Positions 54,780 to 63,021 of a stretch of DNA of 64,000 bases are shown piece after piece. The position numbers and the translations under genes were made by a program. Source of the DNA: Scatosoma sp964504025 (GTDB lineage: Bacteria > Bacillota > Clostridia > Christensenellales > Borkfalkiaceae); assembly GCA_964504025.1 (NCBI GenBank), contig CAZDCO010000001.1:6090-70089 (forward strand), read 5' to 3'. Position 1 is the first letter of the stretch; the number at the start of each line of letters is the position of its first letter. Below the pieces are notes generated by a model. That model did no database searches and was not told where the DNA came from. It saw only the letters and a program-made list of their open reading frames with translations.

Positions 54780-56302
54780 TTTCCTCCCTCGGCGGCTTTT
54801 AAGGTCATGCGGATCTTGTCTTTGGGAATGATCAAGCTGACGAGGTCGTTTTCATTCCACAAATCTTCGCAGGCAAGGACGTAGTCTTCCTCGTTTTCCG
54901 TACGGACGATATAGCGGTAATATTCGCTTTTATAGATCAAGGAGATGATGTGTCCTTGTGCGCCGCCGACGTCGGGATCGTCGCTCATCGTAATATCGTG
55001 TAAACCGACTTCGACGTTGACTTCGGTGTCCGTCAAATCGATTTTTTCGCCCTTTTGCGTGATTACATAGCCCTCTTCGTCCAAATGACTGTTGGGGTAG
55101 AGTTGCGTAACGTCGCACTCGAATTCGCCGTCGCCGAATTCTACGGTATTGCGTTTCGTGATCACGCCGGCAAATTTATTGACACGGAATACTTTTTTCA
55201 TGACGTGTATGCCGTTCGGTTTGATGACCAAACCGACCATATCGCCGACGTTGGGTGCGGAAGTGCTTTGAATTTCAATTTCGTTTCTACCGCATTGTAC
55301 CAAAATTTGATAATGGATACCCTTGAAGATGACGGAAGTAACTTTGCCTTTCAGCATGCCTTCGTCGTACGACTTGATCTTTACGTCTTCGGGACGGACG
55401 ACGACGTCTACGGGTTCGTCCTTTTCAAAGCCTTCGTCCAAACACTCGAACGATTTACCGCAAAAACGCACCTGGTGATCTTTGGGCATAACGCCCGTGA
55501 AGATATTGCTTTCGCCGATAAAGTCGGCAACGAAGGTGTTTTTCGGTTCGTTATAAATCATTTCGGGCGTACCGATTTGTTGAATCGCGCCGTCCGCCAT
55601 AACGACGATCGTATCGGACATCGTCAACGCTTCTTCCTGATCGTGCGTAACGTAGATAAAGGTGATTCCCAAACGCTTATGCATGGCTTTCAATTCCAAC
55701 TGCATTTCCTTGCGCATTTTCAAATCCAACGCGCCGAGCGGTTCGTCCAAGAGGATAATTTCAGGTTCGTTGACGATGGCGCGCGCAATGGCGATACGCT
55801 GTTGTTGACCGCCCGAAAGGGTGGAGATGCTACGCTTTTCAAACCCGCTCAAATCGACGACTTCCAACGCCTTTTTTACCTTTTCGGCAATGACGGCTTT
55901 GGGGAGTTTTTCCATTTTAATTTTTTCGTTACCCTTTTTATCGATATACGTCGTTTCCACGCGCTTTTGCTTTAACCCGAACGCTACATTGTCGAAGACG
56001 TTCAAGTGGGGGAATAAGGCGTATTTTTGGAATACGGTATTGACGGGACGTAAATGGGGCGGAAGATGGCTTATATCCGTACCGTTTAATAAAATTTGAC
56101 CGCTCGTAGGCAGTTCGAAACCGGCGATCATACGCAGGGTGGTGGTTTTACCGCAACCGGACGGACCGAGGAAGGTGATAAACTCGCCCTTGCGAACGTA
56201 GAGGTTAAAATTCTCTACGATGGAAACGCCGTCGAATTGCTTGCATACGTTGACAAGCTCGATAATTTTACCGTTGTTTTCTTTGGAAATTGCTTTGCTC
56301 AT
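54776..56302 (-). CDS. potA: Spermidine/putrescine ABC ATPase PotA with extended C-terminus
   Basis: A 508-residue ATPase. Walker A GPSGCGKTT near residue 41, the signature LSGGQQQR near 163, Walker B IILLDEPLGALD and the switch histidine in THDQEEA are all present. A TOBE-type regulatory domain begins near 285. The usual PotA ends at about 350-380; here about 130 extra residues follow, including a second TOBE-like part (HIISLIYKSEYYRYIVRTENE then DLVSLIIPKDKIRM). CGGGAG precedes the start, 27 bases behind the regulator gene. Confidence 0.93.
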   Translation of the reverse strand: MSKAISKENNGKIIELVNVCKQFDGVSIVENFNLYVRKGEFITFLGPSGCGKTTTLRMIAGFELPTSGQILLNGTDISHLPPHLRPVNTVFQKYALFPHLNVFDNVAFGLKQKRVETTYIDKKGNEKIKMEKLPKAVIAEKVKKALEVVDLSGFEKRSISTLSGGQQQRIAIARAIVNEPEIILLDEPLGALDLKMRKEMQLELKAMHKRLGITFIYVTHDQEEALTMSDTIVVMADGAIQQIGTPEMIYNEPKNTFVADFIGESNIFTGVMPKDHQVRFCGKSFECLDEGFEKDEPVDVVVRPEDVKIKSYDEGMLKGKVTSVIFKGIHYQILVQCGRNEIEIQSTSAPNVGDMVGLVIKPNGIHVMKKVFRVNKFAGVITKRNTVEFGDGEFECDVTQLYPNSHLDEEGYVITQKGEKIDLTDTEVNVEVGLHDITMSDDPDVGGAQGHIISLIYKSEYYRYIVRTENEEDYVLACEDLWNENDLVSLIIPKDKIRMTLKAAEGGK

Positions 56303-56329
56303 GACTGTGTGCTCCCGTGTGTATATCCA

Positions 56330-56863
56330 TTAAAAGTTAGGTGGGGTGGATACCCACAAAAATTTTGATTTTCCTTTGTTTTTGTTGAATATGGCGTGCG
56401 GTTTGTTGGCGGTATAGTAGAACGCCTCGCCCTTTTTGCATAGGTACAGTTTACCGCCGAGTCGTACGGCGATTTTGCCTTCGAGTACGTAGCCGAATTC
56501 TTCGCCTTCGTGCGGTACGTCGCTTTGCGAGGACGCGTTCTCTTCCAACTCCACGAGGACGGGTTCTAACGCGTTCTTTTGCGCGTTGGGTATAAGCCAA
56601 TGCCAGAGCATACCGTCGGCGTCCTTTTCAATGAATTCGTCCTTGGAAAAGACGACTTTCTCTGCTTTTTCTTCACGGAAAAATTCGGATAAGCTGCTGC
56701 CTAACGCCGAAAGAATGTCGGTAAGCGTTGCGATCGACGGGCTGTTCAGATCGTTTTCGAGCTGGGAAATATATCCTTTCGTCAGTTCGCAACGGTCGGC
56801 TAATTCCTTTTGCGTTAAACCGAGCTGTAAACGCATTCGTTTTATCTTTTTTCCTAAGTCCAT
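56330..56863 (-). CDS. XRE-family regulator with cupin domain (PuuR-like)
   Basis: A 177-residue repressor-type protein: helix-turn-helix at residues about 5-60 (LGLTQKELADRCELTKGYISQLEN) and a C-terminal cupin (about 105-175, HEGEEFGYVLEGKIAVRLGG). ATG 56863 is preferred over GTG 56872 because AAGGTGG is five bases before it. Being first in the polyamine operon, it probably senses polyamines and controls itself and potABCD; the family includes PuuR. A consensus promoter with repeated half-sites lies just upstream. Confidence 0.9.
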   Translation of the reverse strand: MDLGKKIKRMRLQLGLTQKELADRCELTKGYISQLENDLNSPSIATLTDILSALGSSLSEFFREEKAEKVVFSKDEFIEKDADGMLWHWLIPNAQKNALEPVLVELEENASSQSDVPHEGEEFGYVLEGKIAVRLGGKLYLCKKGEAFYYTANKPHAIFNKNKGKSKFLWVSTPPNF

Positions 56864-56886
56864 ACTTTCCACCTTCTCAGTTTGTT

Positions 56887-56958
56887 AAAAATAAACCGAA
56901 AGTTTAGCAAAAATAAACCAAACGATTGTATTATAAGAAAAACGTCGTATATTGTCAA
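56887..56958 (-). promoter_or_regulatory. Promoter and candidate operator of the regulator-pot operon
   Basis: On the minus strand TTGACA (complement of 56953-56958), a 17-base spacer and TATAAT (complement of 56930-56935). Just downstream of the start site, AAAAATAAACC occurs twice in direct orientation (56887-56897 and 56909-56919), 22 bases apart, with AGTTTA between them forming TAAAC/GTTTA inverted pairs. The position suits autorepression. Confidence 0.75.
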
Positions 56959-57030
56959 GCGTTTTGTACCCGTATTTCACAATTTGCGTATATTTATTTG
57001 TACGCGCGCGTGCGAAAGGAAGAAGCAAAT

Positions 57031-57116
57031 AAAAAACAACCGCGTTCGTCGCGGTCGGTGGGAGGGGATAGTGGATAAAAAAGTACGTAGAAAAGGGTAT
57101 ACCCAAAGGCATACCC
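57031..57116 (-). terminator. Two hairpins terminating rpsT
   Basis: Read on the minus strand: GGGTATGCC/GGTATACCC with one mismatch (complement of 57095-57116) followed by a short T run, then ACCGCG/CGCGGT (complement of 57039-57055) followed by a longer T run (complement of 57031-57036). Confidence 0.75.
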
Positions 57117-57142
57117 TCATACGTATAATATGATAGCGGTAC

Positions 57143-57406
57143 TTAGTTCAAAGAAGCGAGTTTCTTCGCAAGCTTTGCTTTTCTATTGTTCGCGTTGTTC
57201 TTGTGAATAACACCCTTCGTAACTGCGCCGTCGATTACGGAAACGGTTTCAGGGAAAAGCTTGGTAGCCTCTTCCTTGTTGCCGGCGTTTACGGCTTCGA
57301 GAAATTTCTTCACTTGCGTTTTCAACGCGGATTTAATCGCTTTGTTTTGCATCGTTTTCTTTTCGATAACCAAAACTCTTTTTTTTGCGGATTTAATATT
57401 AGGCAT
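57143..57406 (-). CDS. rpsT: 30S ribosomal protein S20
   Basis: An 87-residue, Lys/Ala-rich helical protein that binds 16S rRNA. ATG 57406 is used because AAGGAGAAC lies directly upstream and the family begins with PNIKSAKKR. The ending HKNNANNRKAKLAKKLASLN is typical. It is divergent from murI and has its own promoter. Confidence 0.97.
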   Translation of the reverse strand: MPNIKSAKKRVLVIEKKTMQNKAIKSALKTQVKKFLEAVNAGNKEEATKLFPETVSVIDGAVTKGVIHKNNANNRKAKLAKKLASLN

Positions 57407-57456
57407 AATGTTCTCCTTGTGCTTCATTTATATTTTTTCGTTTAATCGCGTAGATT

Positions 57457-57485
57457 ATTTTAGCATAATTTTTTTTGATTGTAAA
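57457..57485 (-). promoter_or_regulatory. Promoter of rpsT
   Basis: On the minus strand TTTACA (complement of 57480-57485), a 17-base spacer and TAAAAT (complement of 57457-57462), with an extended TG before the -10. Confidence 0.8.
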
Positions 57486-57556
57486 CTGTTTTTCAGTAAA
57501 AAAATGCGAAAATCGTTAAATTTTTCAAAAATTTTCAAAAAACGGAGGAAAACGCG

Positions 57557-58342
57557 ATGGATATTCCGAAAAACGGCACGTTCTTCTTTGACAGCGGTAT
57601 CGGCGGTTTGACCGTGCTTGCGGAATGTCGGAAACGCTTGCCGCACGAAATTTTCTATTACTACGGGGATAACGCGCGTGCGCCGTACGGAAACTTGCCG
57701 ACGGAAACGATTCGTTCGTACGTTTTCGAGATTTTTGAACGGGCGGCGGTGTTTTCTCCTCGTGCGGCGGTGCTCGCCTGCAACACCGCAACGGCGGTAT
57801 GCGCGGAAGATTTGCGCGCACGTTATTCTTTTCCGATTGTCGGGGCTGAACCTGCCGTATTTTTGGCGGCGAAAGGCGGAGGGGAGATCTTTGTTTTGAC
57901 GACGCGCGCCACCTATAACAGTCCGCGTTTTCAAACGCTGTGCAAACGGGCGGAGAACGCCTATCCGCATTGCCGTTTACGTCTAGTTTCCTGCGACCGT
58001 TTGGCTGGCGAGATCGAGAGAATCGTTCTCGGCGGCGAAGGGGACGTTTCCTCCTTTCTGCCCGACGGCACGCCCGACTCCGTCGTGCTCGGCTGTACCC
58101 ATTACGTATACGCAAAACAACTTGTGCAGCAAAAGTATCGCGTACCCGTGTACGACGGCAACGAGGGGATCGCCGAACGACTGTCCGATTTGCTTCGTAA
58201 CGCACCCCGTTTTTCGTCGGAAAAGACGAGGGGAGACGCATGCGTTTTCGACGGTATTTTCTTCCTCGGGGGCGCGAAATGGTCGAATAAAACGGTGTAC
58301 GAACAAACGTTCGCGGTAAAAACGCTAAAAAGGGGTTATTGA
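57557..58342 (+). CDS. murI: Glutamate racemase
   Basis: A cytoplasmic cofactor-independent racemase that supplies D-Glu to MurD. The 261-residue product has FDSGIGGLTV near the N-terminus, the first catalytic cysteine in ACNTATA (Cys75) and the second in GCTHYV (about Cys180). The start has a GGAGG upstream (AAACGGAGGAAAACGCG). It is divergent from rpsT and runs toward mraZ. Confidence 0.95.
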   Translation: MDIPKNGTFFFDSGIGGLTVLAECRKRLPHEIFYYYGDNARAPYGNLPTETIRSYVFEIFERAAVFSPRAAVLACNTATAVCAEDLRARYSFPIVGAEPAVFLAAKGGGEIFVLTTRATYNSPRFQTLCKRAENAYPHCRLRLVSCDRLAGEIERIVLGGEGDVSSFLPDGTPDSVVLGCTHYVYAKQLVQQKYRVPVYDGNEGIAERLSDLLRNAPRFSSEKTRGDACVFDGIFFLGGAKWSNKTVYEQTFAVKTLKRGY

Positions 58343-58396
58343 GTGGGCAATTTTCCCAAAAATTTAGTAAATTTTGCAAGTTTTTTCAAAAAATCG

Positions 58397-58426
58397 TTGA
58401 CAAGTGGTTAAAAGTGGTTGTATAAT
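58397..58426 (+). promoter_or_regulatory. mraZ promoter with probable MraZ operator in the spacer
   Basis: TTGACA at 58397-58402, an 18-base spacer and TATAAT at 58421-58426. The spacer holds two direct copies of AAGTGGTT (58402-58409 and 58412-58419) exactly ten bases apart. MraZ binds direct repeats of this GTGG type one helical turn apart upstream of its own operon, so autorepression is likely. Confidence 0.8.
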
Positions 58427-58495
58427 AGTATCAAGCTATAAACACAAAGGTATAGCTATACGCAAAAATTTCGACGAGGAGGTAGGAACGCGATT

Positions 58496-58921
58496 ATGTT
58501 CAAAGGCGTATTCGAGCATCAATTAGACGACAAAAATCGGTTGCGTATTCCTTCTCGTTTCAAGAAGGAATTGACGGGCGAGAACGGCGAAAAGACGTAC
58601 AGCTTTTTCCGCGGTATGAACCGTTGCATTTGCGTTATGGCGGACGATTTGTTGGACGATACCATTTCTTCGTTGTCCGAAGAGGGGATCTCCGAAGCGA
58701 ACGAGGCTTCTACCTTATTCTTCGGAAGCATCTATTCGGCGGAAGAAGATTCGCAGGGGCGCGTCGTGTTGCCTGCGGCGTTGAAAAAAATGGCGGGTAT
58801 CACGAAGGATATCGTAACGCTCGGTAGAGGCAAGCGGTTGGAAATTTGGGCTGCGGAAAGATATTACGCATATATCGACGGCGTTGATTACGACGCGGAA
58901 TTGAAGAAACTTGGTATTTAA
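58496..58921 (+). CDS. mraZ: Transcriptional regulator MraZ
   Basis: A 141-residue ring-forming DNA-binding protein with two AbrB-like halves, shown by DDKNRLRIPSRFK near the N-terminus and DSQGRVVLPAALK near residue 85. It is the usual first gene of the division cluster and controls it. AGGAGG precedes the ATG. The stop is two bases before rsmH. Confidence 0.97.
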   Translation: MFKGVFEHQLDDKNRLRIPSRFKKELTGENGEKTYSFFRGMNRCICVMADDLLDDTISSLSEEGISEANEASTLFFGSIYSAEEDSQGRVVLPAALKKMAGITKDIVTLGRGKRLEIWAAERYYAYIDGVDYDAELKKLGI

Positions 58922-58923
58922 GT

Positions 58924-59862
58924 ATGTTAGAGTTTTCGCATAAACCCGTTATGTTAGAGGAATGTATGGACGGTTTGAATCTGAAACCGGGCGGCGTTTG
59001 GTTCGACGGTACGGTCGGAGGAGGCGGACATTCCTATGAAATATTGAAACGTACGTCGCCGAACGGTAGGCTGATCGCCACCGACTTGGACGACGAAGCG
59101 ATCGCGGCGGCAACGCAACGGTTGCAACCGTTCGATGGACGGTTTACGATATATAAATCAAATTATAAAAATTTTGAACGAGTATTTGAAGAAGCAGGCG
59201 TAGACGAGATCGACGGTGCAATTCTCGATTTCGGGATATCCTCCCATCAAATCGACGACGAGGATAGGGGATTTTCCTATCGAGCGGAAAACTCACCGTT
59301 GGACATGCGTATGGATCAAAGCGCGGCGTTGACGGCGGAAACGATCGTCAATGCCTATTCGGAAGAAAAATTGGCGCGAATCCTGAAAACGTACGGAGAA
59401 GAAACATTTGCAAAGCAAATCGCACGTAATATCGTCAAATACCGTGCGGACAAGCCTTTGAAAACGTCGGGCGAACTGTCGAAAATTATTCAAAGTAGTA
59501 TTCCTGCTAAATTTCGTTTCGGCGCGCCTTGCGAAAGAAAGACGTTTCAGGCGTTGCGCATCGAAGTCAACGGCGAGTTGGACGGGTTGTACGAATTGAC
59601 GGTCGGATTGACGAAGAAGTTGAAAAAGGGCGGACGAATCGTGATCCTTACCTTTCAATCGTTGGAAGATCGGATTGTGAAAGAAGCGTTCAAAGAAATG
59701 CAATCGCCTTGCACTTGTCCGCCGAGCTTTCCCGTTTGCGTATGCGGAAAGAAAGCGGAAATTAAAATCATTACGAAAAAGCCGATTACGGCAGGGGAAG
59801 AGGAATTAAGGGAAAATTCGCGTAGCAAATGCGCGAAGCTGCGGATCGCAGAAAAAATATAA
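58924..59862 (+). CDS. rsmH: 16S rRNA (cytosine1402-N4)-methyltransferase
   Basis: A 312-residue SAM-dependent methyltransferase (MraW). It opens HKPVMLEECMDGL and carries the SAM loop FDGTVGGGGHS, the family segments LDFGISSHQ and GFSYR, then LDMRMDQ, and a C-terminal ITKKPITAGEEE plus NSRSKCAKLR. Normal length; directly coupled to mraZ. Confidence 0.97.
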   Translation: MLEFSHKPVMLEECMDGLNLKPGGVWFDGTVGGGGHSYEILKRTSPNGRLIATDLDDEAIAAATQRLQPFDGRFTIYKSNYKNFERVFEEAGVDEIDGAILDFGISSHQIDDEDRGFSYRAENSPLDMRMDQSAALTAETIVNAYSEEKLARILKTYGEETFAKQIARNIVKYRADKPLKTSGELSKIIQSSIPAKFRFGAPCERKTFQALRIEVNGELDGLYELTVGLTKKLKKGGRIVILTFQSLEDRIVKEAFKEMQSPCTCPPSFPVCVCGKKAEIKIITKKPITAGEEELRENSRSKCAKLRIAEKI

Positions 59863-59917
59863 AATCAATAAAGTCGAAGATATAGATGAGGAAAAACGGC
59901 GCGGAGGAGTAGTAGGT

Positions 59918-60665
59918 ATGGACACGATATTAGAACGAGTAACGTCGCAACAACAATTGGCTGAGCAAGAAGCACAACAGCATAACGCACAGATCAAAGA
60001 ACGCTATAAGCGTTTGCAAAATGCGGAAGCCGATCAGTTTGCGCAATCGAACACGCAAGAATCGAACGCGGTACAATATAACGTTCGCGCGTCCGTTTCC
60101 ACGCTTGAAAGACCGTCCGTGTCCGTAGACGACACGTCTATCTTCGAGCAAGCTCCGCAAGTTACCGAATACGTTCGCGAAAAACTCGATTCGTCCGTGT
60201 TCACGACGGACAAGTTCCAAGCGGTGCAACAACNNNNNNNNNNNNNNNNNNNNNNNNNNNNNNNNNNNNNNNNNNNNNNNNNNNNNNNNNNNNNNNNNNN
60301 NNNNNNNNNNNNNNNNNNNNNNNNNNNNNNNNNCGGTGCAACAACTTTCGCGAGCGGTGGCGGCAGTTCCGCAAGCTCCGACGGCAGTTGCTACGGCTGC
60401 TGTAGCCGTGGCTTCGCCGTACGCCTTGACGAACTTTGCAAAAGCGGTCATGGCGGCGTTTGCGGCAGTCGTAATCGTGATGTTGACCTTGATTTGCGTC
60501 AATACGCAACTCATTCGCCAAAGAACGGTGGAAGTGCAAGGTTTGCAAGCGCAAAACGCGGCGTTACAAGAGGAATACGCCGAGTTGCAAAGCCGTATTC
60601 GCGACGCCGTTTCCGAAGAAACGATTCGCGAGTATGCGTTATCGCGTGGAATGATTCAACGGTAA
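59918..60665 (+). CDS. ftsL: FtsL-like septal protein, interrupted by a 100-N assembly gap
   Basis: The left part (59918-60233) encodes a Gln/Glu-rich N-terminus. The right part (60334-60665) has a hydrophobic linker, a transmembrane helix (AFAAVVIVMLTLICV) and a short coiled coil (LQAQNAALQEEYAEL) ending IREYALSRGMIQR. Position between rsmH and a class B PBP, single helix and coiled coil all fit FtsL. Both sides of the N run carry CGGTGCAACAAC; overlapping these 12 bases gives one continuous frame of 211 residues, so the real gap may be zero. The N-terminal 130 residues are much longer than in typical FtsL. Confidence 0.82.
60234..60333. other. Assembly gap of exactly 100 N
   Basis: A placeholder run of unknown true length, bordered on both sides by the same 12-mer CGGTGCAACAAC (60222-60233 and 60334-60345). 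Confidence 0.99.
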
Positions 60666-60703
60666 ACGGAATAGGATAATACAAAAAGCGCAGGAGCGAC
60701 GGT

Positions 60704-62455
60704 ATTATCAAAGACGGACGTTTACAACAATATTCAATATCCATTTTACAAAAGAGGTTGTTGGCTATTTCGATAGCGGCAACCTTTCTTTTTTGCGTAT
60801 TGCTCGGCAGGTTCTTCTACGTACAGGTGATTTGGCAGGAAGAACTCAATTATCGCGCGCTCGATCAATGGACGAGGGAAATTCCCGTGATCGCAGGCAG
60901 GGGAAAAATCGTCGATCGAAACGGCGTGTTGCTTGCCGACAATCACGCGGCGTATAGCGTATTTGCGCGTGCAAACGCCATTCCCGATAAACGCACGACG
61001 GCTGCTTTGCTTGCGGATACGCTTTCGGTGGACGGCGATGCGTTGTACGAACGCTTAACGACGAAAAAGGCGTCCGAATTGACGGTTGCGAAGAGGGTGG
61101 AAAAAGAGGTAGTGGAACGCTTGGCTACCCTTTCGCTGGACGGCGTGTATTACGCGCGCGATAATATAAGGTATTATCCGAAGGGCGACGCGCTTTGTCA
61201 GGTACTCGGCTTTACTTCGGTAGATAACGTGGGTACGACGGGCTTGGAAAGGTATTACGAAAAATATCTTGCGGGTAAGAACGGGGAATTGTTGCAAGAA
61301 ACCGATTTGGTCGGCGTAGAGATCGAGGGGAGCGTTGCAACGTATGTACCTGCGGAAGACGGGTACAATTTGCAACTGACGATAGATTACGGTATACAGG
61401 AAGTGGTGGAGAGCGCGTTGAAAAAGACGGCGGCGAGCTATTCGCCCGTGTCGGCGGAGTGTGTGGTTTTGGACGTGGAAACGTTTGAAGTGTTGGCGAT
61501 GGCAAATTATCCCTCGTACGATTTGAACGCCGTGCCGCGCGATGATATGCAACAACTGAACGCGTTGACGAGAAACCGTATGGTCAGCGACGTGTATGAG
61601 CCGGGTTCGACGTTTAAGATTATTACGGCTGCGATCGATTTGGAAGAATATTATCAGGGGAACGGGAGTGCGTTTTCACCGCAATACGTCTTTTCCAGCT
61701 CGCGCACTCGCGAGGTGGACGGCACGACGGTTAAATGTTGGAGCAATCACGCCAACGGAAAGCATTGCAATCAGACGTTGTCGGACGCGCTGAACAACAG
61801 CTGTAATCCCTGCTTTACGGATATGGCGTTGTCGTTGGGGAAGGATACCTTTTATCGGTATTTGTCTTCGTTCGGCTTCGGAAAAAAAACGGGGATCGAT
61901 TTTAGCGGCGAGGCGTACGGCTTGTTAATGCCGCAAACCGCCGTACGGAATTGCGATTTGGCGCGTATCGGATTCGGGCAAACGGTTGCCGTTTCGGGAA
62001 TACAGTTGGCTTGCGCTGCGGCTTCGGCAATCAACGGCGGCTACTATTATACGCCGCGACTCGTAAAACGGGTGTATGCGGACGACGGATATACGCTGAC
62101 GGAAAACGGACGAGTAGAGGGAAGAAAGACAATCAGCGAAAAGGCGTCGAAAACGCTTGCGGAAATGTTGGAGGGCGTCGTACGCGACGGTAGCGGTAAA
62201 AAGGCGTATATCGACGGGTATCGAATCGGCGGCAAGACGGGTACGGCGCAAAAATATGAAAACGGACGAATTGCCGTTGGAAAATACGTATCTTCGTTCG
62301 TCGGATTCTTTCCCGTAAACGCGCCGAAATATCTTGCGCTCGTGATAATAGACGAACCGCAGGGCGCGTACTACGGCAGCGTCGTCGCCGCGCCTTGCGC
62401 GAACGATATTTTCCAAGGTATTATCGACTTGAAGAATATTCCGAAAGAGAAATGA
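60704..62455 (+). CDS. Class B penicillin-binding protein (FtsI/SpoVD type)
   Basis: A septal transpeptidase. A transmembrane helix (LLAISIAATFLFCVLLG) is followed by the PBP dimer domain with AGRGKIVDRNG, then the transpeptidase domain with active-site EPGSTFKI, the SxN motif as NNSCNP and KTGTAQK. No PASTA domains are present, so FtsI/Pbp2b-like fits better than SpoVD. The start is uncertain: TTG 60758 would begin inside the membrane helix with no cytoplasmic tail; ATT 60704 is in frame, has AGGAG at 60692-60696 and gives a basic tail. I favour ATT; no ATG or GTG is available. It ends with a terminator. Confidence 0.9.
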   Translation: MIKDGRLQQYSISILQKRLLAISIAATFLFCVLLGRFFYVQVIWQEELNYRALDQWTREIPVIAGRGKIVDRNGVLLADNHAAYSVFARANAIPDKRTTAALLADTLSVDGDALYERLTTKKASELTVAKRVEKEVVERLATLSLDGVYYARDNIRYYPKGDALCQVLGFTSVDNVGTTGLERYYEKYLAGKNGELLQETDLVGVEIEGSVATYVPAEDGYNLQLTIDYGIQEVVESALKKTAASYSPVSAECVVLDVETFEVLAMANYPSYDLNAVPRDDMQQLNALTRNRMVSDVYEPGSTFKIITAAIDLEEYYQGNGSAFSPQYVFSSSRTREVDGTTVKCWSNHANGKHCNQTLSDALNNSCNPCFTDMALSLGKDTFYRYLSSFGFGKKTGIDFSGEAYGLLMPQTAVRNCDLARIGFGQTVAVSGIQLACAAASAINGGYYYTPRLVKRVYADDGYTLTENGRVEGRKTISEKASKTLAEMLEGVVRDGSGKKAYIDGYRIGGKTGTAQKYENGRIAVGKYVSSFVGFFPVNAPKYLALVIIDEPQGAYYGSVVAAPCANDIFQGIIDLKNIPKEK

Positions 62456-62489
62456 AGGGGAAAGCGCGTGGTTGCTTGTGTTCAAAAAA

Positions 62490-62528
62490 TAACGTTTAAC
62501 GATTTTTTCGCTAAACGCTATTTTTTTT
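62490..62528 (+). terminator. Intrinsic terminator of the mraZ-PBP unit
   Basis: Arms TAACGTTTAACG and CGCTAAACGCTA (62490-62501 with 62509-62520) pair with two mismatches and run into eight T. Confidence 0.8.
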
Positions 62529-62561
62529 ATTCTATTTTCCGGAAAACTTTCTTTCAAACGC

Positions 62562-62621
62562 TTGACAAGCACGTTTTTGCGTGTTATACTATGCTTGAAC
62601 ATTTGAACGAATATTCAACTA
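62562..62621 (+). promoter_or_regulatory. Promoter and ArsR/SmtB-type operator
   Basis: TTGACA at 62562-62567, a 17-base spacer, TATACT at 62585-62590. Directly after it lies the imperfect palindrome TTGAACGAATATTCAA (62603-62618), close to the known 12-2-12 TGAA...TTCA operators of zinc/cadmium-sensing ArsR proteins. Confidence 0.82.
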
Positions 62622-62649
62622 TAATAACGATATAGTCAGAGGTACTGTT

Positions 62650-63009
62650 ATGGAAGAGAGAACGACGTGCGAGCATAACGCGCAACACGAAAAGAGTTTG
62701 GAACGGGCGAAAGCACACGTACTATCCAAGTCCGATTTGGATAAAATATGTAAAATTTTCTATTTGCTATCCGATCCTGGACGGTTTACGATCGTGCAAA
62801 CGCTGTTAGATGGCGAATTATGCGTGTATCACTTGTGCGAGATTTGTCAAAGCAACGTCAGCGCGGTCAGTCATCAGTTGCGGCTGTTGAAAGACAATCA
62901 TATCGTCAAGGCGCGACGGTGCGGTAAAAACGTAGAATACTCCATTGCCGACGAACACGTACGGGAAATAATCGAAATGGGTATTCGCCACTTGTCTTGT
63001 AAAGAGTAA
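62650..63009 (+). CDS. ArsR/SmtB-family metal-responsive repressor
   Basis: A 119-residue winged-helix repressor. The recognition region reads NVSAVSHQLRLLKDNHIVKARRCG. The helix-3 metal site of CadC, ELCVCDLC, is here ELCVYHLC. The helix-5 zinc ligands DEHV...GIRHLSC fit the SmtB/CzrA alpha-5 site. An N-terminal Cys/His-rich tail (TCEHNAQHE) may add a further ligand. It sits between its likely operator and a metal-exporting ATPase, 12 bases before the next gene, so zinc, cadmium or lead derepression is expected. Confidence 0.92.
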   Translation: MEERTTCEHNAQHEKSLERAKAHVLSKSDLDKICKIFYLLSDPGRFTIVQTLLDGELCVYHLCEICQSNVSAVSHQLRLLKDNHIVKARRCGKNVEYSIADEHVREIIEMGIRHLSCKE

Positions 63010-63021
63010 AAGGAGAAGGGT

